From: RBG-16-66-20 sp036560705
Lineage (GTDB): Bacteria; Pseudomonadota; Gammaproteobacteria; Burkholderiales; SG8-39
Assembly (NCBI GenBank): GCA_036560705.1
Contig: DATBQR010000010.1
Span: 44,637-108,636 of the forward strand
Length of the DNA: 64,000 nucleotides
Direction of reading: 5' to 3'
Program-made: the position numbers and the translations under genes
The notes under the pieces: model-generated
Databases searched by the model: none
What the model was told of the DNA's origin: nothing
The model's input: only the letters and a program-made list of their open reading frames with translations
Part shown: positions 52,963 through 62,041 of the stretch, one piece after another
How positions within the stretch are numbered: position 1 is the first letter of the stretch
Layout: every line of letters begins with the position of its first letter

Positions 52963-55060
52963 AGGTCCTTTGCTCCCTGCGCAGGACGATCAGCGCGTCC
53001 AGCGCGACGGCGCCGTCGGGACGCGCAAGCAGCGGATTGACGTCGATTTCCTCGACCTCGTCCGCGTAGTCGGCGGCGAACTCGGAGATGCGCGCGATCG
53101 CCTCGCAGACCGCGTCCAGGTCCGCGGCCGGCGCGCCGCGATAACCCTGCAGTAATTTGTAGCCCCTCAGGCGCTCGAGCATGCGCCTCGCCTCCATCTT
53201 GCCGACCGGCGCCAGCGCGAGCGCGGTGTCGCGCAGCACCTCCACGAGAACGCCGCCCAGGCCCACCAGCAGCACCGGGCCGCACTGCGGATCGCGCTTG
53301 ACGCCGACCACCAGTTCCACGCCGCCCTTCACCATGGCCTGTACGAGAAAACCATTTTTTTCCGCGGTCATCGCGGCGCAGGCCGCGCGCACCGCGCTTT
53401 CGTCACGCAGGTCCAGCTTCACCGCGCCCGCCTCGGTCTTGTGCTCGATGTCGCCGTCGGCCTTGAGCACCACGGGATAACCCAGCTCCGCTGCCGCTTT
53501 CACGGCCTCGTCCGCGTTCTTCACCTGGCGCTCGGGCGCGGACTGGATGCCGTATTTTCCGAGGACTGCTTTTGCTTCCCTTTCGCCCAGTACGTTTTTC
53601 TCCCTGGGGAAAGAAAAAGAATTCCTGGTTGAAAGGCGAGGTTCCTGAACAGGCTGATGCGCATGCCAGCGCTGCCAGGCCGCGATGGCCGCGTAGCAGC
53701 GGTCCATCGAGCGGAACAGCCCCACCTTGTCGTCCGCATCGTAGGCCTCGGAACCGGGACCCTGCAGCCACTCCGACACCCAGGCCACCGCGATCGCCTT
53801 GGGTTGCGAGCGCGCCAGCGCCGCGATGTCCGCGGACCGTTTCGGGCCGGTTTCGCGCGAGGCGACGCTCATCGCGCACAGCAGTACGCCGTACTGCGGA
53901 TCGTCGAGCAGCGCCTGGCAGCACTTGTTGTAGGACTCGGGCACGCTCAGCACCTGCCCGGTCGGATCGCAGGGATTGCGCGCAGCGCCGAACTCGGGAA
54001 CCACGCTGCGCAGCACGGCGGTGGTGTTTTCCCCGGGCTGCGGCATCGGTACGCCGTGGCGCGCGGCCATGTCGGCGGCGATGATGCCGGCGCCGCCGGA
54101 GCCGGAGACGACGGCGACGCCGCGCGCGAGCGGCTTGCCGGCGGCGGCGAAGAATTTCGCGTATTCCACCAGCGCTTCGTAGTTGTCCACCGGCACGAAG
54201 CCGGCGCGCTCGAACAGGGCGCGGAACGCGGCGGCAGACCCGGCCATCGACCCGGTGTGCGAGCGCGCCGCGGCGGCGCCGTCCTCGCTCACGCCGAGCT
54301 TGTAGACGATCACCGGCTTGCCGGCTTCGCGCGCGCGCGCGCCCGCTTCCAGCAGCCGCCGCGCGTCCGGCACGCCCTCGAACAGGCAGGCGACGGCGCG
54401 CACCTCGGGATCCTCGGCCATCGCGCCGATCAGGTCGGCGACGTCGACGTCGCTGGAATTTCCGACCGAGAAAAAGTAGCGGTGGCCGAGGCCGCGCTCC
54501 GCGGCTTGCGCGAGGCAGTAGCCGAGCGCCCCGGATTGGCTGACGAAGGCGATCGGCCCGAGCGTGCGCGGCATCTTCGAGTATTCGGGGATGAAGCTGA
54601 CGCCCACGCCGAGCTGGTGATTGACCAGCCCCATGCAGTTCGGGCCGAGCACCGGCATCCGCGCGGCACGCGCAATATCCGCAAGGCGCCGCTGCGCCGC
54701 CGCGCCTTCTGCGCGGGCCATCTCTCCGTAGCCCGAGGCGTACACGACCACGCCCCCGGCGCCGGCCGCCGCCGCTTCCATGAGCGCCGCCTCGACGCCT
54801 TCGCGCGGCACCACCAGCGCCACGAGATCCGGTTTTCCCGGCAGCGCAGCCAGCGACGGATAGCAGGCGTGTTCGCCGATCTTCGGATACTTGGCGTTCA
54901 CCGGCCAAATCGGTCCGCGGAAATGCGCCAGGTTTTCCAGCGTGCGCAGGCCGAAGGAGCCCGCGCGCGGCGAAGCGCCGACGATGGCGATCGACTTTGG
55001 CGCGATCAGGCGCTCGAGCTGCGCGCGCGTGTAAATCGGGCGGTTCGTTGTTGTTAACAT
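52952..55060 (-). CDS. Fused ADP-forming acyl-CoA synthetase (acetate-CoA ligase type)
   Basis: This protein of about 702 residues converts an acid, CoA and ATP to acyl-CoA with ADP, or the reverse. The CoA-binding domain opens LIAPKSIAIVGASPRAGSFG, and the phosphohistidine is in ARSHTGSMAG. After a linker at about 465-505 comes an ATP-grasp domain (YGIQSAPERQVKNADEAVKAAAELGYPVVLKAD, ending EEIDVNPLLARPDG). Alpha and beta parts are fused. The linker is encoded by A/T-rich rare codons. Start ATG 55060 or 55072; neither has a good ribosome site. Confidence 0.9.
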   Translation of the reverse strand: MLTTTNRPIYTRAQLERLIAPKSIAIVGASPRAGSFGLRTLENLAHFRGPIWPVNAKYPKIGEHACYPSLAALPGKPDLVALVVPREGVEAALMEAAAAGAGGVVVYASGYGEMARAEGAAAQRRLADIARAARMPVLGPNCMGLVNHQLGVGVSFIPEYSKMPRTLGPIAFVSQSGALGYCLAQAAERGLGHRYFFSVGNSSDVDVADLIGAMAEDPEVRAVACLFEGVPDARRLLEAGARAREAGKPVIVYKLGVSEDGAAAARSHTGSMAGSAAAFRALFERAGFVPVDNYEALVEYAKFFAAAGKPLARGVAVVSGSGGAGIIAADMAARHGVPMPQPGENTTAVLRSVVPEFGAARNPCDPTGQVLSVPESYNKCCQALLDDPQYGVLLCAMSVASRETGPKRSADIAALARSQPKAIAVAWVSEWLQGPGSEAYDADDKVGLFRSMDRCYAAIAAWQRWHAHQPVQEPRLSTRNSFSFPREKNVLGEREAKAVLGKYGIQSAPERQVKNADEAVKAAAELGYPVVLKADGDIEHKTEAGAVKLDLRDESAVRAACAAMTAEKNGFLVQAMVKGGVELVVGVKRDPQCGPVLLVGLGGVLVEVLRDTALALAPVGKMEARRMLERLRGYKLLQGYRGAPAADLDAVCEAIARISEFAADYADEVEEIDVNPLLARPDGAVALDALIVLRREQRTSSP

Positions 55061-55087
55061 GGAGGCCTGCATACTAGGGGAGCACGG

Positions 55088-55864
55088 ATGGCTGTCAAGA
55101 AGCTGTTTGATCTGAGCGGGCGGGTGGCAGTCGTCACCGGCGGTTCGCGCGGCCTCGGCCTGCAGATGGCCGAGGCGCTGGGCGAAATGGGGGCGAAAGT
55201 CGCCCTCACCGCGCGCAAGCAGGACGAGCTCGACGGCGCGGTGGCGCACCTGAAGAAACAGGGCGTCGATGCGGCGGCCTGGGCCTGCGACATCGGCAAA
55301 CGCGAAGCCATCGTCCCGGCCGCCGAGGCGATCCTGAAGACATACGGCAAGGTCGACATCCTGGTGAACAACGCCGGCGCCACCTGGGGCGCGCCCGCCG
55401 AGGATCACCCGCTCGAGGCCTGGGACAAGCTGGTCAGCGTCAACCTCTCCGGCATGTTCGTGCTGACGCAGCTGATCGCCAAGCGCTCGATGATCCCGGC
55501 GAAGCGCGGCCGCGTCATCAACATCGCCTCCGTCAACGGCGTGCAGGCCAACGATCCGCGCCTGGTGCGCACCGCCGCTTATGTCGCCACCAAGCACGGC
55601 GTGATCGGCCTGACGCGCCAGCTCGCCGCGGAATGGGGGCGCCACGGCATCACCGTGAACGCCATCTGCCCGGGCTTCTTCCCCTCGAAAATGACCAAGA
55701 CGACGCTCGGCAAGGACCTGCAGATGATCATCGACAGCACGCCCACGGGACGCGTCGGCAACGACGAGGACCTCAAGGGCGCGACGGTGCTGCTCGCCTC
55801 GGACGCCGGCGCCCACATCACCGGCCAGACCCTGGTGGTCGACGGCGGAGCCACCATCATATGA
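55088..55864 (+). CDS. SDR-family oxidoreductase
   Basis: This 258-residue enzyme has VTGGSRGLGLQMAEALGE, VNNAGATWG, NIASVNGVQAN, YVATKHGVIGLTRQLA and TLVVDGGATII. The spacing between the serine and the tyrosine is the standard one. GGGGAG precedes ATG 55088 at good distance. It overlaps the thioesterase gene as ATGA. Its gene starts 27 bases from the divergent acyl-CoA synthetase, so the promoters must overlap the coding starts. Confidence 0.92.
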   Translation: MAVKKLFDLSGRVAVVTGGSRGLGLQMAEALGEMGAKVALTARKQDELDGAVAHLKKQGVDAAAWACDIGKREAIVPAAEAILKTYGKVDILVNNAGATWGAPAEDHPLEAWDKLVSVNLSGMFVLTQLIAKRSMIPAKRGRVINIASVNGVQANDPRLVRTAAYVATKHGVIGLTRQLAAEWGRHGITVNAICPGFFPSKMTKTTLGKDLQMIIDSTPTGRVGNDEDLKGATVLLASDAGAHITGQTLVVDGGATII

Positions 55865-56277
55865 GCGACGGGTCCCACGTTCCCAAGGAAACCTTCGAGT
55901 TCACCAGGAACATCCCGTTCTCGCAGCATCTCGGGATCAAGGTGGATGCGCTGGAAAAGGGCGTGGCGCGCCTCTCCATGATCGTGAAGCCGGAGTTCAT
56001 GACCAGCTGGGGCACCGCGCACGGCGGATCCATTCTTTCGCTGCTCGACATCACGTTGTCGATGACCGCGCGTACCCTCTACGATCCGCCGCGCTCCATC
56101 ATGACCATCGACTTGAGCACCCAGTTCATCGGCACCGCCACCGGCCTATTGCGCGCCGAGGGCCGCGTGATGAAAGCCGGCAGCACGACGATTTTCTGCG
56201 AGGGCGAAGCGCGCGACGAAAAGGGCGAACTGGTCGCCAAGGCGATCGGCACCTTCCGGGCGCGATCACCTAAATAA
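55861..56277 (+). CDS. PaaI-family acyl-CoA thioesterase
   Basis: This 138-residue hot-dog-fold protein contains FSQHLGIKVDALEKGVARLSMIVKPEF and the catalytic motif TAHGGSILSLLDITLSM, then TIDLSTQFIGTATG. It hydrolyses acyl- or aryl-acyl-CoA esters, probably as a tetramer. ATG 55861 overlaps the SDR stop. Its stop region overlaps the convergent MFS gene by 12 bases. Confidence 0.9.
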   Translation: MSDGSHVPKETFEFTRNIPFSQHLGIKVDALEKGVARLSMIVKPEFMTSWGTAHGGSILSLLDITLSMTARTLYDPPRSIMTIDLSTQFIGTATGLLRAEGRVMKAGSTTIFCEGEARDEKGELVAKAIGTFRARSPK

Positions 56278-57486
56278 CCTGCGCCCGCCCCACAGCCAGA
56301 CCAGCCCGCTGAACTGCAGCAGCCACAGGCCGCCGAGCGCCCAGGCGTAGCCCTCGGGCGCGTAGCCGGTCGCGGTGGGCGGCCAGAGGTTGAGCACCGC
56401 GCCGACCGCCCACTGGCCGCTGAACATGCCGATGAACACCGCGACGTTCAGCGCGCTATTGACGCGCCCCGCCATCTCCTTCGGGTAGCGGCGCGAGAAC
56501 AGCGCATAGGACAGCACCACCGCGGTCGCGCAGCCGAAAAAAGCGCACCAGAGGAACACGGCGCCGCTGCGCACTCCCAGCGCGAGCAGGGCGAGGCACA
56601 GCGAGGCGACCGCGACGCCGCCGGCGAGCAGCGGCAGCGTGCTGCGGCCGCGCCGCGTCAGGACGTCGGCCGCGCGCCCGAAGCCGAGGTAGCCGGCGAT
56701 CATCACCAAGTTGAAGGCGAGCAGCGCGCGCGCCACCTCGGCCTGGCTGTAGCCGGCGACGTCGCGCAGCCAGGTGGCGACCCACAGCGTGGAGAGCGAC
56801 ACGGCGACCAGCTGGCTCGCACCGATGCACAGCGCCACGCGCCAGAACGCGGGGTCGCGCGCGAGCGATACGTACTCGCGCAACTGGACCGGCAGGGGCA
56901 CGGCGCGCCGCGCAGCGGGCTTTTCGGGCACGACGAAGTACAGCACCAGGCTCGTCGCAATGGTAAGGGCGACGATGCCGTGAAAGACTTCGCGCCAGTG
57001 CAGCGCGCGCAGCACGATTTCCAGCGGCACCGTCACGACGATCGCGCCCAGCATGCCGGAAGCGAAGGCGATGCCGTTCATGGTGGCGAGGCGCCCAGGC
57101 GGGTACCAGAGCGCAAACGCCGAAAACGAAGACATCAGGCAGCCGGACACGCCCAACCCGATCAGCGCGCGCGCCAGCGTCAACTGGGCGATGGAGTCGG
57201 CCAGCGAAAACCACAGGCCGCCCGCCGCAGCGACCAGCAGCAGCGATGCGTTCACGCGCCGCGGTCCGTAGCGGTCGAGCAGCATGCCCAGCGGCAGCTG
57301 GAACAGCGCGAAGGCGAAGAAATAGACCCCGGAGAGCAGCCCCAGCCCGGCTGCCGACAGCGAGAACTCGTGCGCGATGCCCGGCCCGATGATCGCGTTG
57401 ATCGAGCGGTAGACGTAGGAGACGAAATACCCCGCGAGGAACGGCAGGGTGACGCGCCAAAAGACGGGCACAGACCTCGAACTCAA
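56266..57486 (-). CDS. MFS transporter
   Basis: This protein of about 406 residues has 12 membrane helices. LPLGMLLDRYGPRRVNA matches the conserved loop between helices two and three, and a comparable loop GFGRAADVLTRRGRS lies after helix eight. Members take up organic acids or export compounds; the substrate is not clear. The longest start is TTG 57486; GTG 57471 has GAGG just upstream and is equally likely. It follows two enzymes on the same strand. Confidence 0.88.
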   Translation of the reverse strand: MSSRSVPVFWRVTLPFLAGYFVSYVYRSINAIIGPGIAHEFSLSAAGLGLLSGVYFFAFALFQLPLGMLLDRYGPRRVNASLLLVAAAGGLWFSLADSIAQLTLARALIGLGVSGCLMSSFSAFALWYPPGRLATMNGIAFASGMLGAIVVTVPLEIVLRALHWREVFHGIVALTIATSLVLYFVVPEKPAARRAVPLPVQLREYVSLARDPAFWRVALCIGASQLVAVSLSTLWVATWLRDVAGYSQAEVARALLAFNLVMIAGYLGFGRAADVLTRRGRSTLPLLAGGVAVASLCLALLALGVRSGAVFLWCAFFGCATAVVLSYALFSRRYPKEMAGRVNSALNVAVFIGMFSGQWAVGAVLNLWPPTATGYAPEGYAWALGGLWLLQFSGLVWLWGGRRLFR

Positions 57487-57507
57487 TTAAGGGCGCAGGG
57501 GGGTACG

Positions 57508-57534
57508 GGGGGTGCGAGCGCTCGCAGCACCCCC
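57508..57534 (-). terminator. Intergenic stem-loop between SDR and MFS genes
   Basis: GGGGGTGC (57508-57515) pairs with GCACCCCC (57527-57534) around a loop holding the self-complementary GAGCGCTC. It lies just downstream of the SDR stop on the transcript and before the MFS gene. There is no T run, so it may slow decay or partially terminate rather than stop transcription. Confidence 0.4.
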
Positions 57535-57536
57535 TG

Positions 57537-58307
57537 TTACTTCGGCGCCTCCAGGCCGCCGAGGTAGAAGCGGTTCCAGGTCGGCGCGATCACGAGTTCG
57601 TTCACGCAGCTGCGCGCCGGCATGGTCGCCACGAACAGGATCGCCTTGCCGAAGTCCTCGGGTTGCGCCATGCGCGCCATCTCCTCCGCCGACGGCATCA
57701 CCGGACGCTTGCGCATGATCGGCGTGGCGACCTCGCCCGGCAGGATCGAGGTCGCGCGGATGCCGTGCGCGCATTCCTCCATGTTGATCGACTCGGAGAG
57801 GGCGATCACCGCGCGCTTGGTGGCGTTGTAGGCCGGGCCCGTGAGCGAGCTGGCGTAGCGTCCGGCCCAGGACGAAATGTTGATGATCAAGCCGTCCTTG
57901 CGCGCCCGCATGCCTGGAATCGCCGCCAGGCAGCAGTAGAACAGGCCGTTCAGGTTGATGGCGACCACGTCGTCCCAGCCCTCGGCCGACATGGTCTTGA
58001 AATTGCGCTTCGCCCCGCTGATGTTGGTGCCGGCGCTGGTGACCAGGATGTCAATGCGGCCGTGGCGCTTTTCGATGTCCGCAGCCGTCGCAAACACCGC
58101 CTTCTTGTCCGAGACGTCCAGGAGCGTCGCCTCGGCGCTGCCGGATTTTTTCAATTCAGAAAGGGCTGAGGCGTTGGTGCCGGCAGTTCGTCCCGAAATC
58201 ACGACATGCGCACCGGCTTTCGCCAGTTCCAGCGCGCCGGCAAGGCCGATGCCCGAACCCCCTCCGGTGATCCAGGCGACCTTGCCCTTCAATTCAGCGC
58301 TTGGCAT
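57537..58307 (-). CDS. SDR-family oxidoreductase
   Basis: This 256-residue Rossmann protein has ITGGGSGIGLAGALELAKAG, TSAGTNISG in the place of NNAG, NISSWAGRYAS and YNATKRAVIALSES. The C-terminus lacks the usual VDGG and ends VIAPTWNRFYLGG instead, which places it in a divergent SDR branch. Its start overlaps the GST gene by 14 bases. The substrate is open. Confidence 0.88.
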   Translation of the reverse strand: MPSAELKGKVAWITGGGSGIGLAGALELAKAGAHVVISGRTAGTNASALSELKKSGSAEATLLDVSDKKAVFATAADIEKRHGRIDILVTSAGTNISGAKRNFKTMSAEGWDDVVAINLNGLFYCCLAAIPGMRARKDGLIINISSWAGRYASSLTGPAYNATKRAVIALSESINMEECAHGIRATSILPGEVATPIMRKRPVMPSAEEMARMAQPEDFGKAILFVATMPARSCVNELVIAPTWNRFYLGGLEAPK

Positions 58308-58992
58308 ATTGCGCCGCGCCGAAGAGATTTTCCTTCTGCTCTTTCGTCATCTCCGGCACCGCCTTGCGCCGGTCGGCCAATACCGTGAACGCTTTCTTCA
58401 CCGCCGGCCGTTCGTAGATCGCGTCGCGCCATTTCTTCAGTGCAGGGTATTCGTCGATATTGACGCCCTGCCGTTCCGGGAAGCGCAGCCAGGGCACGGT
58501 GGCCATGTCGGCGATGGTGTATTCGCCGCAGGCGAGGAACCTGGATTCCTTCAACCGGCGGTCGACCACCATGTAGAGCCGGTTGGCTTCGTTGGCGTAG
58601 CGGTTCATCGCGTAGGGAATTTTTTCCGGCGCATAGCCGAGGAAGTGGTGCGCCTGGCCGAGCATCGGGCCGACGTGGCCCATCTGGAACATCACCCACT
58701 GCAGCACCTGCCAGCGCAGGCGCAGGTCCTGCGGCAGGAACTTGCCGGTCTTGGAGGCGAGATAGAACAGCATCGCGCCCGATTCGGCGAGCGCGAAGGG
58801 CTTGCCGCCGGGCCCGTCGGTATCGACCATCGCCGGCATCTTGTTGTTGGGCGAGATCCTGAGGAAATCCGGCTTGAACTGGTCGCCGGCGCCGATGTCG
58901 ATCGCGTGCACGTTGTAAGGCGTGCCCGTTTCCTCCAGCATGATGTGGACTTTGTGGCCGTTCGGCGTCGGCCAAGTGTAGAGTTCGATCAT
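58294..58992 (-). CDS. Glutathione S-transferase (YfcG/YghU-like)
   Basis: This 232-residue protein has an N-terminal thioredoxin fold (MIELYTWPTPNGHKVHIMLEETG, KMPAMVDTDG, LAESGAMLFYLA) and a helical C-terminal domain (CGEYTIADMATVPWLRF). TPNGHK resembles disulfide-bond reductases of the YfcG group, which use glutathione. ATG 58992 is preferred; ATG 59037 would overlap the divergent gene and adds 15 residues. No good ribosome site precedes either. It overlaps the SDR gene downstream. Confidence 0.9.
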   Translation of the reverse strand: MIELYTWPTPNGHKVHIMLEETGTPYNVHAIDIGAGDQFKPDFLRISPNNKMPAMVDTDGPGGKPFALAESGAMLFYLASKTGKFLPQDLRLRWQVLQWVMFQMGHVGPMLGQAHHFLGYAPEKIPYAMNRYANEANRLYMVVDRRLKESRFLACGEYTIADMATVPWLRFPERQGVNIDEYPALKKWRDAIYERPAVKKAFTVLADRRKAVPEMTKEQKENLFGAAQYAKR

Positions 58993-59035
58993 AGTAGGGT
59001 GGATTGTAAACAGATTGTCCTCAGGGGGGACCGTC

Positions 59036-60019
59036 ATGGAGCAAACCAGCACAGCGCCGCCGGCGGCGGCGCCCGTGCCGCTGCGGTTTACCGGCATGGC
59101 GGGCGAGTATTTCAGGATCTGGATCGTCAACGTCTGCCTGAGCGTACTCACGCTCGGCATCTACTCGGCGTGGGCCAAGGTGCGCCGCAAGCGCTATTTC
59201 TACGGCAACACGCTGCTGAACGACGCCTCGTTCGAGTACCTGGGCAACCCGGTGGCCATTCTCAAGGGCCGGGCCATCGTGTTCGCTATCTTCGGCGCCT
59301 ACGCGCTGCTGAAGGAAGTCCATTTCCTGTTCGCGATCGCGTTGTTCGCCGCCATCGCGGCGGCGCTGCCCTGGGTCATCCAGCGCGCGCTGCAGTTCAA
59401 CGCGCGCAACTCGACGCACCGCAACGTGCGCTTCGGCTTCAAGGGCACGAAGACGGATATCTTCGGCGTGCTGCTGATCGGCGGCCTGCTGGTGCCGGTC
59501 ACGCTTGGCATGGCGTACCCGTATTACCTCGCAGCGAAGCGCCGGCTCTTCGTCGACAACAGCAGCTACGGCGACAAGCAGTTCGGCTTTTCCGCCACCA
59601 CGGGCGACTACTACGTTGCCGCGCTGAAACTTTTTCTCGCGTTCATCGGCTTCCTGATCGGCAGCATCATCACCGTGGGAATCGGCGTATTGCCGCTCTA
59701 CCTCCTGCTGCGCGGCTACGCCGAGGTCCTGTTTGCGCGGCTCGCGTGGCGCAGCACCATGCTGGACGGCATCCGCTTCGACTGCCGCTGGACCGCGGGC
59801 GGGCTGTTCGGCCTGTACTTCGTGAACTCGCTCGCCGTGCTGTTCACGCTCGGCCTGCTCGTGCCGTGGGCGGCGATCCGCACCGCGCGCTACAAGCTGG
59901 AGCGGATCACGCTGCAGGCGGACCATGGCATCGGCACCTTTCTTCCCGCCGCGCAGGAGAACGTCGGCGCGGTGGGCGATGAGGCCGGGGAACTGCTCGG
60001 CTTCGACTTCGGCCTGTGA
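59036..60019 (+). CDS. YjgN/DUF898 membrane protein
   Basis: This 327-residue membrane protein has about six helices in a repeated pattern, with EYFRIWIVNVCLSVLTLGIYSAWAKVRRKRYFYGNTLL as its signature. A second related half contains GDYYVAALKLFLAFIGFLIGS and the RTARYKLERITLQ end. Its function is unknown, though the family often pairs with M48 peptidases. GGGGGA lies five bases before ATG 59036, and the stop overlaps the peptidase as GTGA. Confidence 0.9.
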   Translation: MEQTSTAPPAAAPVPLRFTGMAGEYFRIWIVNVCLSVLTLGIYSAWAKVRRKRYFYGNTLLNDASFEYLGNPVAILKGRAIVFAIFGAYALLKEVHFLFAIALFAAIAAALPWVIQRALQFNARNSTHRNVRFGFKGTKTDIFGVLLIGGLLVPVTLGMAYPYYLAAKRRLFVDNSSYGDKQFGFSATTGDYYVAALKLFLAFIGFLIGSIITVGIGVLPLYLLLRGYAEVLFARLAWRSTMLDGIRFDCRWTAGGLFGLYFVNSLAVLFTLGLLVPWAAIRTARYKLERITLQADHGIGTFLPAAQENVGAVGDEAGELLGFDFGL

Positions 60020-61032
60020 CCGGGGTTCGGGCGCTGTATTTCGACGGCAAGTCCTCCGACGGACACGAAGTAACGCTCGGCCTGGACGGGCAGCAAGTGC
60101 TGCACGTGCGCGGCGCCGGCATCGACCTCGGCTGGCCGCTCGCCGAGGTGCGCGCCTCGGACCGCATCGGCAGCAGCCGGCGCTACCTGTATTTCCCCGA
60201 CGGCTCGCAATGCGAGACCGGCGACAACGGCGGCATCGACCGCCTGTTTTCGGCCCGCGAATCGACAGGCAGCCGTCTGCTCCATCGATGGGAAAGCGGC
60301 CTCGGCTATGCGCTCGCCGCCCTGGCGATCACGGTGGCCGCGGCCTGGGGGTTCGTCGTCTGGGGCATTCCGGCGCTCGCCAAGCAGGTGGCGTTCGCCC
60401 TGCCGCCGGCCACGGAAAAGCTGATCGGGCGCGACGCGCTCGCGGCGCTGGACAAGTTCGTGTTCACGCCGAGCAGGCTGCCGCCGCAGCGGCAGGACGC
60501 GCTGCGCAAGCTGCTCGCGGGCATGAGCGCGGACAACGGCAGCGCGGCCGGCTACCGGCTCGAAATCCGCAGGGGAGGCCGCGTCGGCGCCAACGCGTTT
60601 GCACTACCCGCCGGCATCATCGTGATGACCGATGAACTGGTGGATTTGTCGAAGGACGACCGCGAACTCGAGGCCGTGCTCGCGCACGAGATCGGCCACC
60701 TGCGCCAGCGCCATGTCCTGCGGCACGTGCTGGAGGACTCCACGACCGCGCTCCTGGTGGCGGTCACCTTCGGCGACCTGACGTCGCTGACTTCGCTGGC
60801 GGCCGCGGCGCCCACGCTGCTGCTGCAGGCGAAGTTCTCGCGCGATTTCGAGCGCGAGGCGGACGACTTCGCGTTCGACTACATGGCACGGCACGGCATC
60901 CCGCCCGAGATGTTCGCGGCGATCCTGCGGCGCATGGAAGAAAAACGGCCGGCGGGGAAAGACGCCCCGGATTACCTGTCGACGCACCCGGCAACGCGCG
61001 AGCGCATCGAGCGAGCGCGCGGGAAACGCTAG
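60016..61032 (+). CDS. M48-family zinc metallopeptidase
   Basis: This 338-residue membrane-anchored protease has an N-terminal soluble part of about 95 residues, one helix (LGYALAALAITVAAAWGFVVWG) and an M48 domain. The zinc site is VLAHEIGHLRQRH, with the third ligand Glu in DFEREADDFAFDYM. GTG 60016 overlaps the yjgN stop. The pair probably works on membrane or periplasmic protein quality control, perhaps with YjgN as adaptor; the latter is inference. Confidence 0.9.
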   Translation: MTGVRALYFDGKSSDGHEVTLGLDGQQVLHVRGAGIDLGWPLAEVRASDRIGSSRRYLYFPDGSQCETGDNGGIDRLFSARESTGSRLLHRWESGLGYALAALAITVAAAWGFVVWGIPALAKQVAFALPPATEKLIGRDALAALDKFVFTPSRLPPQRQDALRKLLAGMSADNGSAAGYRLEIRRGGRVGANAFALPAGIIVMTDELVDLSKDDRELEAVLAHEIGHLRQRHVLRHVLEDSTTALLVAVTFGDLTSLTSLAAAAPTLLLQAKFSRDFEREADDFAFDYMARHGIPPEMFAAILRRMEEKRPAGKDAPDYLSTHPATRERIERARGKR

Positions 61033-61040
61033 ACCGGCTG

Positions 61041-61058
61041 CAAGCTCAGGTGAGCTTG
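61041..61058. terminator. Perfect palindrome at convergent ends
   Basis: CAAGCTCA (61041-61048) and TGAGCTTG (61051-61058) are exact inverted repeats two bases apart, forming a seven-base stem and four-base loop. It overlaps the stop of the reductase gene and lies nine bases after the peptidase stop. There is no T run, so terminator function is only suspected. Confidence 0.35.
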
Positions 61059-62041
61059 ACCAGCTGTTTGCCGAAATTCTCGCCCTTGAGCAGGCCGATG
61101 AACGCCTTCGGCGCGTTCTCCAGGCCGTGCGCGACGGTTTCGCGGTACTTGATCTTGCCGCCGGCGACCCAGCCGATCAGTTCGGGCAGCGCCTTGGCCC
61201 ACAATTCCATGCGGTCCGAGACGATGAAGCCCTGCACCTTGATGCGGTTGGTGAGGATCGACTGGAAAGTCTTCACGCCGTAGGCCTCGGTGGCGTTGTA
61301 CTGCGAGATCAGGCCGCACACCGCGATGCGCGAGAACGGGTTCATCTGCCGCAGTACCGCGTCGAGAATCTCGCCGCCGACGTTCTCGAAGTAGCAGTCG
61401 ATGCCCTTCGGCGCGGCCGCCCTGAGATCGTCGTTCAGCCGGCCGGCCTTGTAGTCGATGCAGGCATCGAAGCCCAACTCGTTCACGACGTAGTCGCATT
61501 TCGCCTTGCCGCCGGCGATGCCGACCGCGCGGCAGCCCTTCAGCTTGGCGATTTGCCCGACCACGCTGCCGACCGCGCCCGACGCGGCGGAGACGACGAC
61601 GGTTTCGCCCGCCTTCGGCTGGCAGATGTCGAGCAGCCCGACCCAGGCCGTGACGCCGGGCATGCCGAGTACGCCGAGAAAGGCGGACATCGGAGCGCGG
61701 CTGGCGTCGATCTTGTTCAGGCCGGCGCCGTCCGACACGCCGTATTGCTGCCAGCCGAACATGCCGCTGACCTTGTCGCCGACCTGGAACTTCGGATTCT
61801 TCGATTCGACCACTTCGCCGGCGGTACCACCCACCATCACGGCGTCGACCTCCTGCCTGGCGGCGTAGGACTTGGTGTCGTTCATGCGCCCGCGCATGTA
61901 GGGATCGAGCGACAGCCACTGGATCTTCACCAGCACTTCGCCGTCCTTCGGCTTGGCGACCGGCACGGTCTCGATACGGAAATTGCTCTCGGTCACCCAG
62001 CCGGCGGGCCGGCTCGCCATCACGACGCGCTTGTTCTCCAT
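61046..62041 (-). CDS. NADP-dependent medium-chain reductase (CurA/YncB-like)
   Basis: This 331-residue enzyme belongs to the zinc-free MDR group that reduces activated double bonds, such as CurA and leukotriene B4 dehydrogenase. Motifs are SLDPYMRGRMND, GGTAGEVVESKNPKFQVGDKV, FLGVLGMPGVTAW, VVVSAASGAVGSVVGQIAKLKG and DCYFENVGGEI. No zinc ligands are present. Its start shares one base with the acyl-CoA dehydrogenase stop (TGATG), so the two are coupled. Confidence 0.92.
   Translation of the reverse strand: MENKRVVMASRPAGWVTESNFRIETVPVAKPKDGEVLVKIQWLSLDPYMRGRMNDTKSYAARQEVDAVMVGGTAGEVVESKNPKFQVGDKVSGMFGWQQYGVSDGAGLNKIDASRAPMSAFLGVLGMPGVTAWVGLLDICQPKAGETVVVSAASGAVGSVVGQIAKLKGCRAVGIAGGKAKCDYVVNELGFDACIDYKAGRLNDDLRAAAPKGIDCYFENVGGEILDAVLRQMNPFSRIAVCGLISQYNATEAYGVKTFQSILTNRIKVQGFIVSDRMELWAKALPELIGWVAGGKIKYRETVAHGLENAPKAFIGLLKGENFGKQLVKLT

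Noticed and set aside
54000..55057. Plus-strand open frames opposite the acyl-CoA synthetase
   Set aside because: They show no start context or motif and mirror the GC-rich codons of the real minus-strand gene.
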